A stretch of DNA of 64,000 nucleotides from Wocania_A sp965224845 (lineage in GTDB: Bacteria; Bacteroidota; Bacteroidia; Flavobacteriales; Flavobacteriaceae): assembly GCA_965224845.1 (NCBI GenBank), contig CBDDAJ010000015.1:186001-250000 (forward strand). Reading direction: 5' to 3'. A program made the position numbers and the translations under genes. The notes beneath the pieces are model-generated. The model made no database searches and was not told where the DNA came from. It saw only the letters and a program-made list of their open reading frames with translations. Below, piece after piece: positions 17,168 through 25,112 of this stretch (positions are counted from its first letter, which is position 1; the number at the start of each line of letters is the position of its first letter).

Positions 17168-19165
17168 ATGAAAAAGTGCATCACATACGGTATTATATTG
17201 CTTTTTAGTGGATTTACATTTGCTCAAGAAGCTGTTACCATAAAAAAAGACACAACTAAATTAGACGAAATTATTGTTTTAGGGCGGCGCAAATTAAGTC
17301 ATTATAGACAAGAGAAGACCTTATCTAGTATTGACACATATTTAGAAAAAGCCAATAAAGTTACTATGATAAAACGAGGTAACTATGCCTGGGAACCTGC
17401 AATGCATAACATGAATAGCGATCGGCTAAACATAACTATTGATGGGATGCAGATTTTTGGAGCTTGTACAGATAAAATGGATCCTATTACATCCTATGTA
17501 GACGTGTCTAATTTAGATAAAGTAAGTGTTGGTTCTGGTCAAACCGGCACAGAAAACGGACACTGTGTTGGTGGCGGATTAGATTTAAAACTACCTGCTA
17601 GTAAATATTATGAGTCTGGCTTGAAAACAAGTATAGATCTAGGCTACGAAACCAATGGCAACTACAGAACCGGAGGCTTGGATATAGAATATTCCAGTAG
17701 CCGTTTTTATATTAATGCCGATGGTATTTTTAGAAAATCTGATAATTATAAAGCCGGAAACAGTCAAGAGGTATTATATTCTCAATTTCAAAAATATAAT
17801 ATATCATTACAAACAGGCTATAAACTAAGTAATAATCATTCTATTGATGCAAATTTAATTTACGATAAAGCTACAGACGTTGGCTATCCTGCATTACCAA
17901 TGGATGTTTCGCTTGCCGAAGCTTTAATTACATCGGTAACTCATAATTATAACAGCCATGCAACATTTATAAAAACCTTAGAAACCAAATTGTACTTTAA
18001 TACCATTACCCATATCATGGATGACTCAAAGCGACCCGATGTCCCAATTCGTATGGATATGCCTGGTTGGAGCGATACTTATGGGTTTTACAGTAAAGCC
18101 ACAACAAATATTAACAAACATAAGTTAGTGTTAAACGTCAATGGATTTTACAATAGATCGTTAGCAGAAATGACGATGTATCCAAACGACTCTAATCAAC
18201 CTGCTATGTTTATGTATACTTGGCCGGATATTAGAACACTTTACACAGGGGTTTTTGTAAAAGATGATTTGCCCTTAAATCATAAAGAAACCATTTCAAC
18301 CTCCATTAGATTAGGTTACCATAGTAATAAAATTGCAAAAGATGTTGGGTTAGAAAGCCTTCAAATTTTTTATCCGGAAATTGATGATACTCAAAATAGA
18401 TTTTTAACCAGTATCGCTTCAAATTATACTTTTAAAAAGAAACATTACGATGTTAGTTTTGGTCTAGGTTATGGAGAAAGAGCACCTGCTGTTAGTGAAG
18501 GTTATGGATTTTTCCTCTTTAATAGTTTTGACAGGTATGATTATATAGGAAATCCAACCTTAAAAAATGAAAAAGCAATGGAAGCAAATGCAAAAGCTAA
18601 TTTTCATAATAGCAAATTACATGTCGGAGTAGAAGCTTCATATTTTCATGTTATGGATTATATTATTGGAGACATTGATACAACACTCAGCCCTATGACC
18701 ATTGGTGCCAATGGGGTACGAGTTTATAAAGCTTTAGCTAAGGCCTCTATTTTTGATGTATACTTAAATTCATCTTATAAATTTTCAAAGTCATTTTCAG
18801 TTAACGGAACCCTGGGATATAATTATGGAACAGGCAGTAACAATAAAAACCTGCCCCTAATAAAGCCTATATCCTATTTCGTTGAATTTAGTTATAACAC
18901 AACAAGGTTTAATTCAGCAATTCAATTAGAAGCTAACGGAAATCAAAGCAATTACAGTAGCTTTTATGGTGAAGACGAAACACCAGCGTATGGTGTTTTA
19001 AACTTTAATTTAGGACATGTTTTTTATACCAATACTAACAAATGGGTTTTAAAATATGGTGTTGAAAATATTTTAGATGCTAATTATTCTACCTATGCAG
19101 ATTGGAATAATATCTCAAGACCAGGGCGTAATTTTTATATGAATGTGTCTTTTGTAATCTATTAA
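17168..19165 (+). CDS. TonB-dependent receptor, OprC/NosA-like (copper uptake)
   Basis: The receptor (665 residues from the ATG at 17168; an upstream in-frame start at 17129 lies inside a hairpin) has a signal peptide ending FTFAQ, a TonB-box-like stretch (KLDEIIVLGRRK), a plug and a beta-barrel ending in an aromatic residue strand (NFYMNVSFVIY). The plug segment GACTDKMDPITSYVDV matches the CxxxMDPxTSY motif of OprC and NosA, outer-membrane copper proteins; NosA is needed for N2O reductase copper loading in Pseudomonas stutzeri. This and the Crp/Fnr-controlled operon make copper import for denitrification the best reading. Confidence 0.88.
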   Translation: MKKCITYGIILLFSGFTFAQEAVTIKKDTTKLDEIIVLGRRKLSHYRQEKTLSSIDTYLEKANKVTMIKRGNYAWEPAMHNMNSDRLNITIDGMQIFGACTDKMDPITSYVDVSNLDKVSVGSGQTGTENGHCVGGGLDLKLPASKYYESGLKTSIDLGYETNGNYRTGGLDIEYSSSRFYINADGIFRKSDNYKAGNSQEVLYSQFQKYNISLQTGYKLSNNHSIDANLIYDKATDVGYPALPMDVSLAEALITSVTHNYNSHATFIKTLETKLYFNTITHIMDDSKRPDVPIRMDMPGWSDTYGFYSKATTNINKHKLVLNVNGFYNRSLAEMTMYPNDSNQPAMFMYTWPDIRTLYTGVFVKDDLPLNHKETISTSIRLGYHSNKIAKDVGLESLQIFYPEIDDTQNRFLTSIASNYTFKKKHYDVSFGLGYGERAPAVSEGYGFFLFNSFDRYDYIGNPTLKNEKAMEANAKANFHNSKLHVGVEASYFHVMDYIIGDIDTTLSPMTIGANGVRVYKALAKASIFDVYLNSSYKFSKSFSVNGTLGYNYGTGSNNKNLPLIKPISYFVEFSYNTTRFNSAIQLEANGNQSNYSSFYGEDETPAYGVLNFNLGHVFYTNTNKWVLKYGVENILDANYSTYADWNNISRPGRNFYMNVSFVIY

Positions 19166-19250
19166 ATTCAATTGTAAAATGGTTAATTTTTAAATTTATA
19201 GTTCTTTTTTTTTAGGGTAATATAGATTTTTAAGGCCTTACAAAACAATC

Positions 19251-19296
19251 ACATGACAAATGTCATGTTTTAAGACAATCTTAACAATTAATTTTG
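19251..19296 (+). promoter_or_regulatory. Crp/Fnr-type box plus -7 element of the nirK operon
   Basis: ACATGACAAATGTCATGT (19251-19268) is a perfect 18-bp palindrome with core TGAC-N4-GTCA. Its centre (19259.5) is 29.5 bp before TAATTTTG (19289-19296), the same geometry as at 7985 and 15635. Confidence 0.83.
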
Positions 19297-19307
19297 TTTA
19301 TCCTTAA

Positions 19308-19328
19308 AAAGGACAAAAAAGTCCTCTT
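19308..19328 (+). other. Small hairpin in the nirK leader
   Basis: AGGAC-AAAAAA-GTCCT (19310-19325) can fold in the untranslated leader. Overlapping it, TTTATCC and GGACAAA (19297-19317) form an everted repeat of half-sites similar to those of the Rrf2-type operators at 28950 and 29464; whether either matters is unknown. Confidence 0.4.
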
Positions 19329-19354
19329 TAAAACCATTAACTAAATTAAAAATT

Positions 19355-20821
19355 ATGAAGGTAACCCAAAAAGCAACGATGCTGCCATCAGCATTATTAA
19401 TTGTTATGTTAACACTATTATTTACAGCCTGTGTTGACAATGAAAAAAAAGAATATGCTGATACTGCAGATATTCCAGTAAGTAAAGAGATGATTGCAGA
19501 ACTAACATCGCCTCCAAACGTACCGACCCCTGTTGGAAGACGTAAAGCAAAGAAACTGATTGTAAACATGGAAATTCTTGAACAAGAAGGCACTATGACT
19601 GATGGTACTACGTATAATTATTGGACTTTTGGAGGGTCTGTTCCTGGAAGTTTTATTAGAACACGTGTTGGCGATGAAGTAGAATTTACTTTATCTAACC
19701 ATCCTGATAATAAATTACCTCATAATATCGATTTGCACGCCGTTACTGGTCCTGGTGGTGGAGCAACATCTTCTTTTGTAGCTCCCGGACATGAAAAAAA
19801 ATTCAATTTTAAAACATTAAACCCCGGCTTGTACGTATACCATTGTGCTACAGCTCCAGTAGGTATGCATATTGCTAATGGTATGTATGGCTTAATTTTA
19901 GTTGAACCTGAAGGCGGATTGCCTCCAGTTGATAAGGAATATTATATAATGCAAGGTGATTTCTATACTAAAGGCGAAAATGGAGCGCCTGGATTGCAAG
20001 CTTTCGATATGCAAAAGGCAGTAGATGAAGATGCCGATTATGTTGTCTTTAATGGCAAGGTAGGGTCTTTAACAGGAGATAATGCTATTACTGCTAATGT
20101 TGGCGAAACAGTGCGCTTGTATGTTGGTAACGGAGGTCCAAACTTGGTCTCATCTTTTCACGTTATTGGTGAAATTTTCGATAAAGTAATGGTTGAAGGC
20201 GGAGACCTTATAAACGAGAATGTACAAACCACTTTAGTTCCTGCTGGTGGTGCTGCTATTGTTGAGTTTAGAGTAGATGTCCCTGGTACATTTATATTGG
20301 TAGACCACTCCATATTTAGAGCCTTTAACAAGGGTGCCTTAGGCATGTTAAAAGTCGAAGGCGAAGAGAATAAGAAAGTTTATTCTGGTGTAGTTCAAGA
20401 AGGCATTTACCATCCGGAAGGAGGGGGCATACAAGAGATGCCAGACGATGAAAAAGCAAAAACTCCAGCAGTAACTTCAGGTAAAACCTTAGCCGAAAAA
20501 ATGGAATCTGGAAAGCAAATTTATATGAAAACTTGTTTTGCTTGTCATCAAGCAGAAGGTCAAGGTATTCCAAATGCATTCCCTCCACTTGCTAAGTCAG
20601 ATTATTTGAATGCAGATGTAAGAAGAGCCATAGAAATTGTTGTAAAAGGAAAAACAGGAGAGATTACTGTTAATGGTGAAAAGTACAACAGCGTAATGAC
20701 AAGGCAAGCCATAAGTAATGACGAAGTTGCCGATGTTTTAACTTATGTATATAACTCTTGGGGAAATAATAAAACAAACGTTACCAAAGCGCAGGTTGAT
20801 GCCGTTAAAAGCGGGCATTAA
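19355..20821 (+). CDS. nirK: Copper nitrite reductase fused to a C-terminal cytochrome c domain
   Basis: NirK reduces nitrite to NO. The 488-residue lipoprotein (Cys26 in LLFTAC) has two cupredoxin domains: LPHNIDLHAV gives type 1 and type 2 His plus the catalytic Asp, VYHCATAPVGMHIANGM gives type 2 His, type 1 Cys, His and Met, and SFHVIGE gives the catalytic His. The short Cys-to-His spacing and the sequence around it resemble AniA (class II). From about residue 385 follows a cytochrome c domain with heme site CFACH near 394-398, so an electron donor is built in. It leads the nirK-nirV-sco-norC-norB operon behind a Crp/Fnr-type promoter. Confidence 0.96.
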   Translation: MKVTQKATMLPSALLIVMLTLLFTACVDNEKKEYADTADIPVSKEMIAELTSPPNVPTPVGRRKAKKLIVNMEILEQEGTMTDGTTYNYWTFGGSVPGSFIRTRVGDEVEFTLSNHPDNKLPHNIDLHAVTGPGGGATSSFVAPGHEKKFNFKTLNPGLYVYHCATAPVGMHIANGMYGLILVEPEGGLPPVDKEYYIMQGDFYTKGENGAPGLQAFDMQKAVDEDADYVVFNGKVGSLTGDNAITANVGETVRLYVGNGGPNLVSSFHVIGEIFDKVMVEGGDLINENVQTTLVPAGGAAIVEFRVDVPGTFILVDHSIFRAFNKGALGMLKVEGEENKKVYSGVVQEGIYHPEGGGIQEMPDDEKAKTPAVTSGKTLAEKMESGKQIYMKTCFACHQAEGQGIPNAFPPLAKSDYLNADVRRAIEIVVKGKTGEITVNGEKYNSVMTRQAISNDEVADVLTYVYNSWGNNKTNVTKAQVDAVKSGH

Positions 20822-20852
20822 AGAATTTAGCTCTAAAAATTGATTAATAGCA

Positions 20853-21626
20853 ATGAAACCTATTTTAAGACTGACATTGAGTATTATAATGATGTTCTCC
20901 TTAACAGTAACTCAAGGTCAGTCTAAAATGGCTTCAATTAAAGGTGGTACTTACATTCCCCTATATGGCAGAGATTCTTTATTGGTAAGCATTTCTGATT
21001 TTAAAATGGATGTATACCCCGTTACCAATGAAGAATTTTTAGACTTTGTAAAAAAGACCCCTAAATGGCAACGTTCTAAAATAAAAAAGCTTTTTGCAGA
21101 CGACAACTATTTAAGAGCTTGGAAATCGGACACAACCTTAGGGGATAATCAATCTCTAAAAGCGCCAATAACCAATGTATCCTGGTTTGTTGCAAACGAT
21201 TATTGTGAATGCCAAGGCAAGCGTTTACCAACAATTGATGAATGGGAATATGTGGCTATGGCAAATAAAACTTTAGCAGATGCCAGAACTTTAGAAAGCT
21301 ATAACAAATATATTCTAGGTTGGTACGAAAAACCTAAAACCTTTAATAATGATATAGGCTCCACCTTTAAAAACTTTTGGGGTGTATCCGATTTACATGG
21401 GTTGGTTTGGGAATGGACATCAGATTTCAACTCGGTTTTAGTATCTGGAGAATCTAGAAAAGATGTGGATAACGACAGTAGTTTATTTTGTGGAAGCGGA
21501 GCTATTGGAGCTACAGATTTAATGAACTATGCTGCCTTTATGCGTTATGCTATTCGCGGTAGCGTGAAAGCAAAATACGCTATGAAAAACTTAGGCTTTA
21601 GATGCGTTAAGGATATAATCAAATAA
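20853..21626 (+). CDS. nirV: SUMF1/FGE-like protein of the NirV type
   Basis: The 257-residue protein has a signal peptide (ending VTQGQ) and the formylglycine-generating-enzyme fold: GGTYIPL near the start, MDVYPVTNEEFLDFV, PITNVSWFVANDYCECQGKRLPTIDEWEYVA and LHGLVWEWTSDF, ending RGSVKAKYAMKNLGFRCV. The Cys pair that makes FGE active is missing from the C-terminal segment, as in NirV proteins found beside nirK. NirV is thought to help nitrite reductase but its reaction is unknown. It lies 31 bp after nirK and only 2 bp before the SCO gene. Confidence 0.86.
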   Translation: MKPILRLTLSIIMMFSLTVTQGQSKMASIKGGTYIPLYGRDSLLVSISDFKMDVYPVTNEEFLDFVKKTPKWQRSKIKKLFADDNYLRAWKSDTTLGDNQSLKAPITNVSWFVANDYCECQGKRLPTIDEWEYVAMANKTLADARTLESYNKYILGWYEKPKTFNNDIGSTFKNFWGVSDLHGLVWEWTSDFNSVLVSGESRKDVDNDSSLFCGSGAIGATDLMNYAAFMRYAIRGSVKAKYAMKNLGFRCVKDIIK

Positions 21627-21628
21627 AA

Positions 21629-22354
21629 ATGAAGTACACAAACAACATACTTGTTCTGTTATTTTTTGCGCTATTGTTTACTTCGTGTAAAAATGACAAA
21701 TCAAATTTAAAGCATGATGATTTAGCCCTTTATCAGTGCCCAATGAAGTGCGAAGGAGAAAAAACATTTCATAAAAAAGGGAGTTGTACTGTTTGTAAAA
21801 TGGATTTACAGCCCATTGCAGAAGCGTCTTCAAAAGGAGTTGATGAACATGGTATTTCTGATGAATCTATTTTCAATTTAACCTCTAAATGGCATACAGA
21901 AGAAGGCAAAGACATTGAGCTTAAAGATTTAAAAGGCAAAACTTTGGTTATGGTTATGATTTATACAACCTGTAAAGCTGCCTGCCCAAGATTAGTAGCA
22001 GATATGCGAAACATTGAAGCAAAAATCCCTAAAGAAAATTTAAAAGATCTCAATTTCATTTTAGTGAGTATTGATCCTGAAACTGACACTCCAGAACGCC
22101 TAAAAGCATTTGCTATCGAAAATTTTATGGATGGAGAACAGTGGACATTTTTACAAGGGACCACAAATAGTGTGCGTGAATTTGCTAATGTTTTAGCTGT
22201 AAAATACAAACAAATATCACCAATGGATTTTTCACATTCAAACATAATAAGCGTGTTTAATCCAGAAGGAGAATTAATACATCAACAAGAAGGTTTAGGA
22301 GTCGATAACAAAGCGACTATTCAAGCCATTCTTGATTTAACAAATAAAAATTAA
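21629..22354 (+). CDS. SCO1/SenC-type copper chaperone with N-terminal heavy-metal-binding domain
   Basis: The lipoprotein (LLFTSCKND) first has a small metal-binding unit (YQCPMKCEGEKTFHKKGSCTVCKMDL, here cut into YQCPMKCEGE and CTVCKMDL) and then a thioredoxin-fold SCO domain with the copper motif TTCKAACP and the distal His in MDFSHSNI. SCO proteins insert copper into CuA sites or reduce their cysteines; here NirK and the CuA of NosZ are the likely clients because of the operon. The fusion of the two copper modules in one chain is neat but seen in other Bacteroidetes. Confidence 0.9.
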   Translation: MKYTNNILVLLFFALLFTSCKNDKSNLKHDDLALYQCPMKCEGEKTFHKKGSCTVCKMDLQPIAEASSKGVDEHGISDESIFNLTSKWHTEEGKDIELKDLKGKTLVMVMIYTTCKAACPRLVADMRNIEAKIPKENLKDLNFILVSIDPETDTPERLKAFAIENFMDGEQWTFLQGTTNSVREFANVLAVKYKQISPMDFSHSNIISVFNPEGELIHQQEGLGVDNKATIQAILDLTNKN

Positions 22355-22375
22355 TACTAATCAAAACTAAATAAT

Positions 22376-22807
22376 ATGTTATCAAAAAAACAAGCACGTG
22401 CCTTCTTTCTAGGCGGAACTGTTGTGACGTTTCTGATATTCATTGGACTTACCATTTACTCTTTTAGTAAAGCACAAGACCAAAGTAATGATGAAAACAT
22501 TACAGAAGCTGTTGTAAGAGGAAAAACCCTTTGGGAAGAAAACAATTGTATGGGTTGCCATACTATTTTAGGAGAAGGGGCGTATTACGCACCAGAACTC
22601 ACTAAAGTATTAGACAGAAGAGGTGAAGGCTATGTTAAAGCTGTATTAACAACACCTGTAGATTGGGCGCCTAACGGAAGAAAAATGGTGGCTTATGGTT
22701 TTTCGCAAGAAGAAACAGCCGATTTAATTGCCTTTTTTGACTGGATAGATGATATCGATTTAAACGGATTTGATACCGTTATTTCACCATTAGCAAAAGA
22801 CGAATAA
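22376..22807 (+). CDS. norC: Nitric-oxide reductase cytochrome c subunit
   Basis: NorC carries electrons to NorB. The 143-residue protein has one N-terminal membrane anchor (FFLGGTVVTFLIFIGLTIYSF) and a monoheme domain with CMGCH near residues 59-63, then GAYYAPELTKVLDRRG and the axial Met in RKMVAYGF, all typical of NorC. It precedes norB by 19 bp. Confidence 0.96.
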   Translation: MLSKKQARAFFLGGTVVTFLIFIGLTIYSFSKAQDQSNDENITEAVVRGKTLWEENNCMGCHTILGEGAYYAPELTKVLDRRGEGYVKAVLTTPVDWAPNGRKMVAYGFSQEETADLIAFFDWIDDIDLNGFDTVISPLAKDE

Positions 22808-22826
22808 CTAACCAAAAAGAAAAAAA

Positions 22827-24167
22827 ATGAAATATAAATCACAAAAAGTAGCCTATTGGTTTTTTGCCCTATCCATGTTATTGTTTGGCTTACAAATTAT
22901 ATATGGCTTTATAATGGGATTTGCGCATGCTGGGTTTGATAATTTACACAGTATTATTCCTTTTAATACAGCCAGAGCAGTACATACAAACCTATTAGTA
23001 GTATGGTTATTATCAGGTTTTATGGGAGCAGCCTATTATATTATCCCAGAAGAAGCACAACGCGAATTGGTAAGTGTAAAACTAGCATATGTTCAATTAA
23101 TAAGTTTAGCTGTAGTAGGTGTTATCGCTATTGTAGGATACCATTTTAATTACTGGGAAGGACGTAAATTTTTAGAAATTCCCAGACCTTTAGATTATTT
23201 AGTTGTAGTAAATGTTCTTCTGTTTTTAGGGTTAATTTTAACAACTCTATTTAAAGGAAAACGTAAAACAACAACAGCTTTAGTCCTTTCTATGGGGCTC
23301 TTATTTGCTGCCTTGTTATATTTACCAGGAATGCTTCCGTTTGATAGTCAAGTAAAAGATTCTTTCTTCAGATGGTGGGTAGTTCACCTATGGGTAGAAG
23401 GTGTTTGGGAATTGATAATGGGTGGTATTTTATCATTCCTATTAATAAAACTAACAGGTGTTGACAGGGAAGTTATTGAGAAATGGCTATATGTTATTGT
23501 TGGATTAACTTTCTTATCTGGAGTTTTAGGTACAGGTCACCATTACTATTACATTGGTGTAAACAAAATTTGGTTAATTGTTGGAGGTATTTTCTCTGCA
23601 CTAGAGCCTTTAGCCTTTTTAGCCATGGCACTATTTGCAGTTAACATGTACCGAAAAGGTGAAAAGAAACATCCTAACAAATTAGCATTGTACTGGACAC
23701 TTGGTGCGGCTATTGTTTCATTTATAGGAGCTGGTTTACTAGGTTTCGCTCACACATTACCACAAACCAATTTATATACTCACGGAACCTTAGTTACTGC
23801 TATGCACGGTCACCTTGCTTTCTGGGGTGCTTATGCAATGATTGTTTTAGCAATTATTAGTTATGCGTTACCAAACATGACAGGTAGAAAACTATACGAA
23901 AGCACACGTGGCAGAGCAGCCTATTGGATGTCGAATATTGGTATGATTGGTATGACAGTTGCCTTTGGCGTTGCCGGAGTAGCTCAAGTATATTTAGAAC
24001 GTAAATTTAAAATGGAATTCATGGAAGTTCAAAAAGAAATTGAAATTCACTTTATAGTACTTATTATTTGTGCTACCTTATTTATGACAGGTATTATATT
24101 ATACTTCATCGATTTTTACAAACACGGAAAACCAAACGATGAAGCTTTAGAAGCTGTAACTAATTAA
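22827..24167 (+). CDS. norB: Nitric-oxide reductase catalytic subunit (cNor type)
   Basis: NorB reduces two NO to N2O in the membrane. The 446-residue protein has twelve helices of the heme-copper oxidase superfamily: His53 in HTNLLVVW (low-spin heme), the WVHLWVEGVWE segment with the FeB His and Glu, GTGHHYYYIG with two FeB His, and MHGHLAFWGAY with the two heme His (327 and 329). It lacks the quinol-oxidising N-terminal extension of qNor, in keeping with norC upstream. A strong terminator follows. Confidence 0.97.
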   Translation: MKYKSQKVAYWFFALSMLLFGLQIIYGFIMGFAHAGFDNLHSIIPFNTARAVHTNLLVVWLLSGFMGAAYYIIPEEAQRELVSVKLAYVQLISLAVVGVIAIVGYHFNYWEGRKFLEIPRPLDYLVVVNVLLFLGLILTTLFKGKRKTTTALVLSMGLLFAALLYLPGMLPFDSQVKDSFFRWWVVHLWVEGVWELIMGGILSFLLIKLTGVDREVIEKWLYVIVGLTFLSGVLGTGHHYYYIGVNKIWLIVGGIFSALEPLAFLAMALFAVNMYRKGEKKHPNKLALYWTLGAAIVSFIGAGLLGFAHTLPQTNLYTHGTLVTAMHGHLAFWGAYAMIVLAIISYALPNMTGRKLYESTRGRAAYWMSNIGMIGMTVAFGVAGVAQVYLERKFKMEFMEVQKEIEIHFIVLIICATLFMTGIILYFIDFYKHGKPNDEALEAVTN

Positions 24168-24190
24168 TAACGACTAACTCAGTTACAAAT

Positions 24191-24229
24191 ACCCGCATTA
24201 CACTATATATGCGTAATGCGGGTTCTTTT
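24191..24229 (+). terminator. Terminator after norB
   Basis: ACCCGCATTAC (24191-24201) pairs perfectly with GTAATGCGGGT (24213-24223), followed by TCTTTTT. It ends the nirK-norB operon; norQ starts 17 bp later, so norQD rely on partial read-through or a promoter I cannot see. Confidence 0.87.
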
Positions 24230-24246
24230 TAAAACACTAAAACAAG

Positions 24247-25020
24247 ATGAATATTCCTTATTATCATGCTATTGGTAAAGAAGTTCAGGTATTTGAACAC
24301 ACCTACAACTGTAAAATTCCCTTCTTACTAAAAGGCCCTACTGGAACAGGAAAGTCTAGATTTATTGAGCATATGGCTCATAAGTTAGATACAAAACTTA
24401 TTACTATTTCATGCCACGAAGAAACCTCTTCAACAGATTTGATTGGTAGATTTATTATAAAAGGTGCCGAAACCGTTTGGTTGGATGGCCCATTAACCAC
24501 TGCTGTTAAAGAAGGGTATATTTTATATTTAGATGAAATTGCTGAAGCCAGACCAGATGTTATCGTTGCGATTCACTCGTTAACAGACCATAGGCGTGAA
24601 TTATTTATTGACAAGTTAGGAAAAACCATAAAAGCTCACCAAGATTTTATGCTGGTAGCGTCTTTTAATCCAGGGTATCAACGTGGGTTTAAAGAACTAA
24701 AACCTTCCACAAGACAACGTTTTGTTGCTATTTCTTTTAATTATCCCGAAGAAAAAATTGAAGCAGAAATATTAGTTTCTGAAACAGGTATTGATCAAGA
24801 TATCTCTAAAAAACTAGTAAATATTGCCACTAAAATCAGGAACCTTACCGAATTGGGTTTAACCGAAACGGTTTCAACAAGATTATTAGTAGACGCTGCA
24901 CAATTAATACATGCCGGTTTACCGAAACGGTTAGCCGTTCATGTTGCTGTAATAGAGCCCTTAACTGACGATTTAGAAGTTATTCAAGCCTTAAAAGATT
25001 TAAGTGATTTAATGATATAA
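24247..25020 (+). CDS. norQ: MoxR-type AAA+ ATPase NorQ
   Basis: NorQ works with NorD to insert the non-heme iron of NO reductase. The 257-residue protein has Walker A GPTGTGKSR (residues 30-38), Walker B LYLDEIAEA, sensor 1 VASFNPGYQ and an arginine-finger segment STRQRF, as in NorQ/CbbQ proteins. It lies after norB and 92 bp before norD. Confidence 0.95.
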   Translation: MNIPYYHAIGKEVQVFEHTYNCKIPFLLKGPTGTGKSRFIEHMAHKLDTKLITISCHEETSSTDLIGRFIIKGAETVWLDGPLTTAVKEGYILYLDEIAEARPDVIVAIHSLTDHRRELFIDKLGKTIKAHQDFMLVASFNPGYQRGFKELKPSTRQRFVAISFNYPEEKIEAEILVSETGIDQDISKKLVNIATKIRNLTELGLTETVSTRLLVDAAQLIHAGLPKRLAVHVAVIEPLTDDLEVIQALKDLSDLMI

Positions 25021-25021
25021 C

Positions 25022-25106
25022 CCAGTCATCAGTCATCAGTACTCAGTTTCCAGTCAATTAAATTTGATTAATAAACTGCTTACTGCCAACTGAATGCTGA
25101 ATACTA
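25022..25106. repeat. Short degenerate CAGT-rich repeat between norQ and norD
   Basis: The gap has tandem copies of the unit CAGTCAT followed by CAGTACTCAGTTTCCAGTC and ACTGCCAACTGAATGCTGAATACT. Such CAGT/ACTG-rich runs recur between genes in many flavobacteria. Its function, if any, is unknown; it appears once here. Confidence 0.5.
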
Positions 25107-25112
25107 AACAAG

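Noticed and set aside
25022..25106. CAGT-rich run as a CRISPR or regulatory array
   Set aside because: Units are degenerate, without spacers of constant length, and resemble ordinary flavobacterial intergenic repeats.
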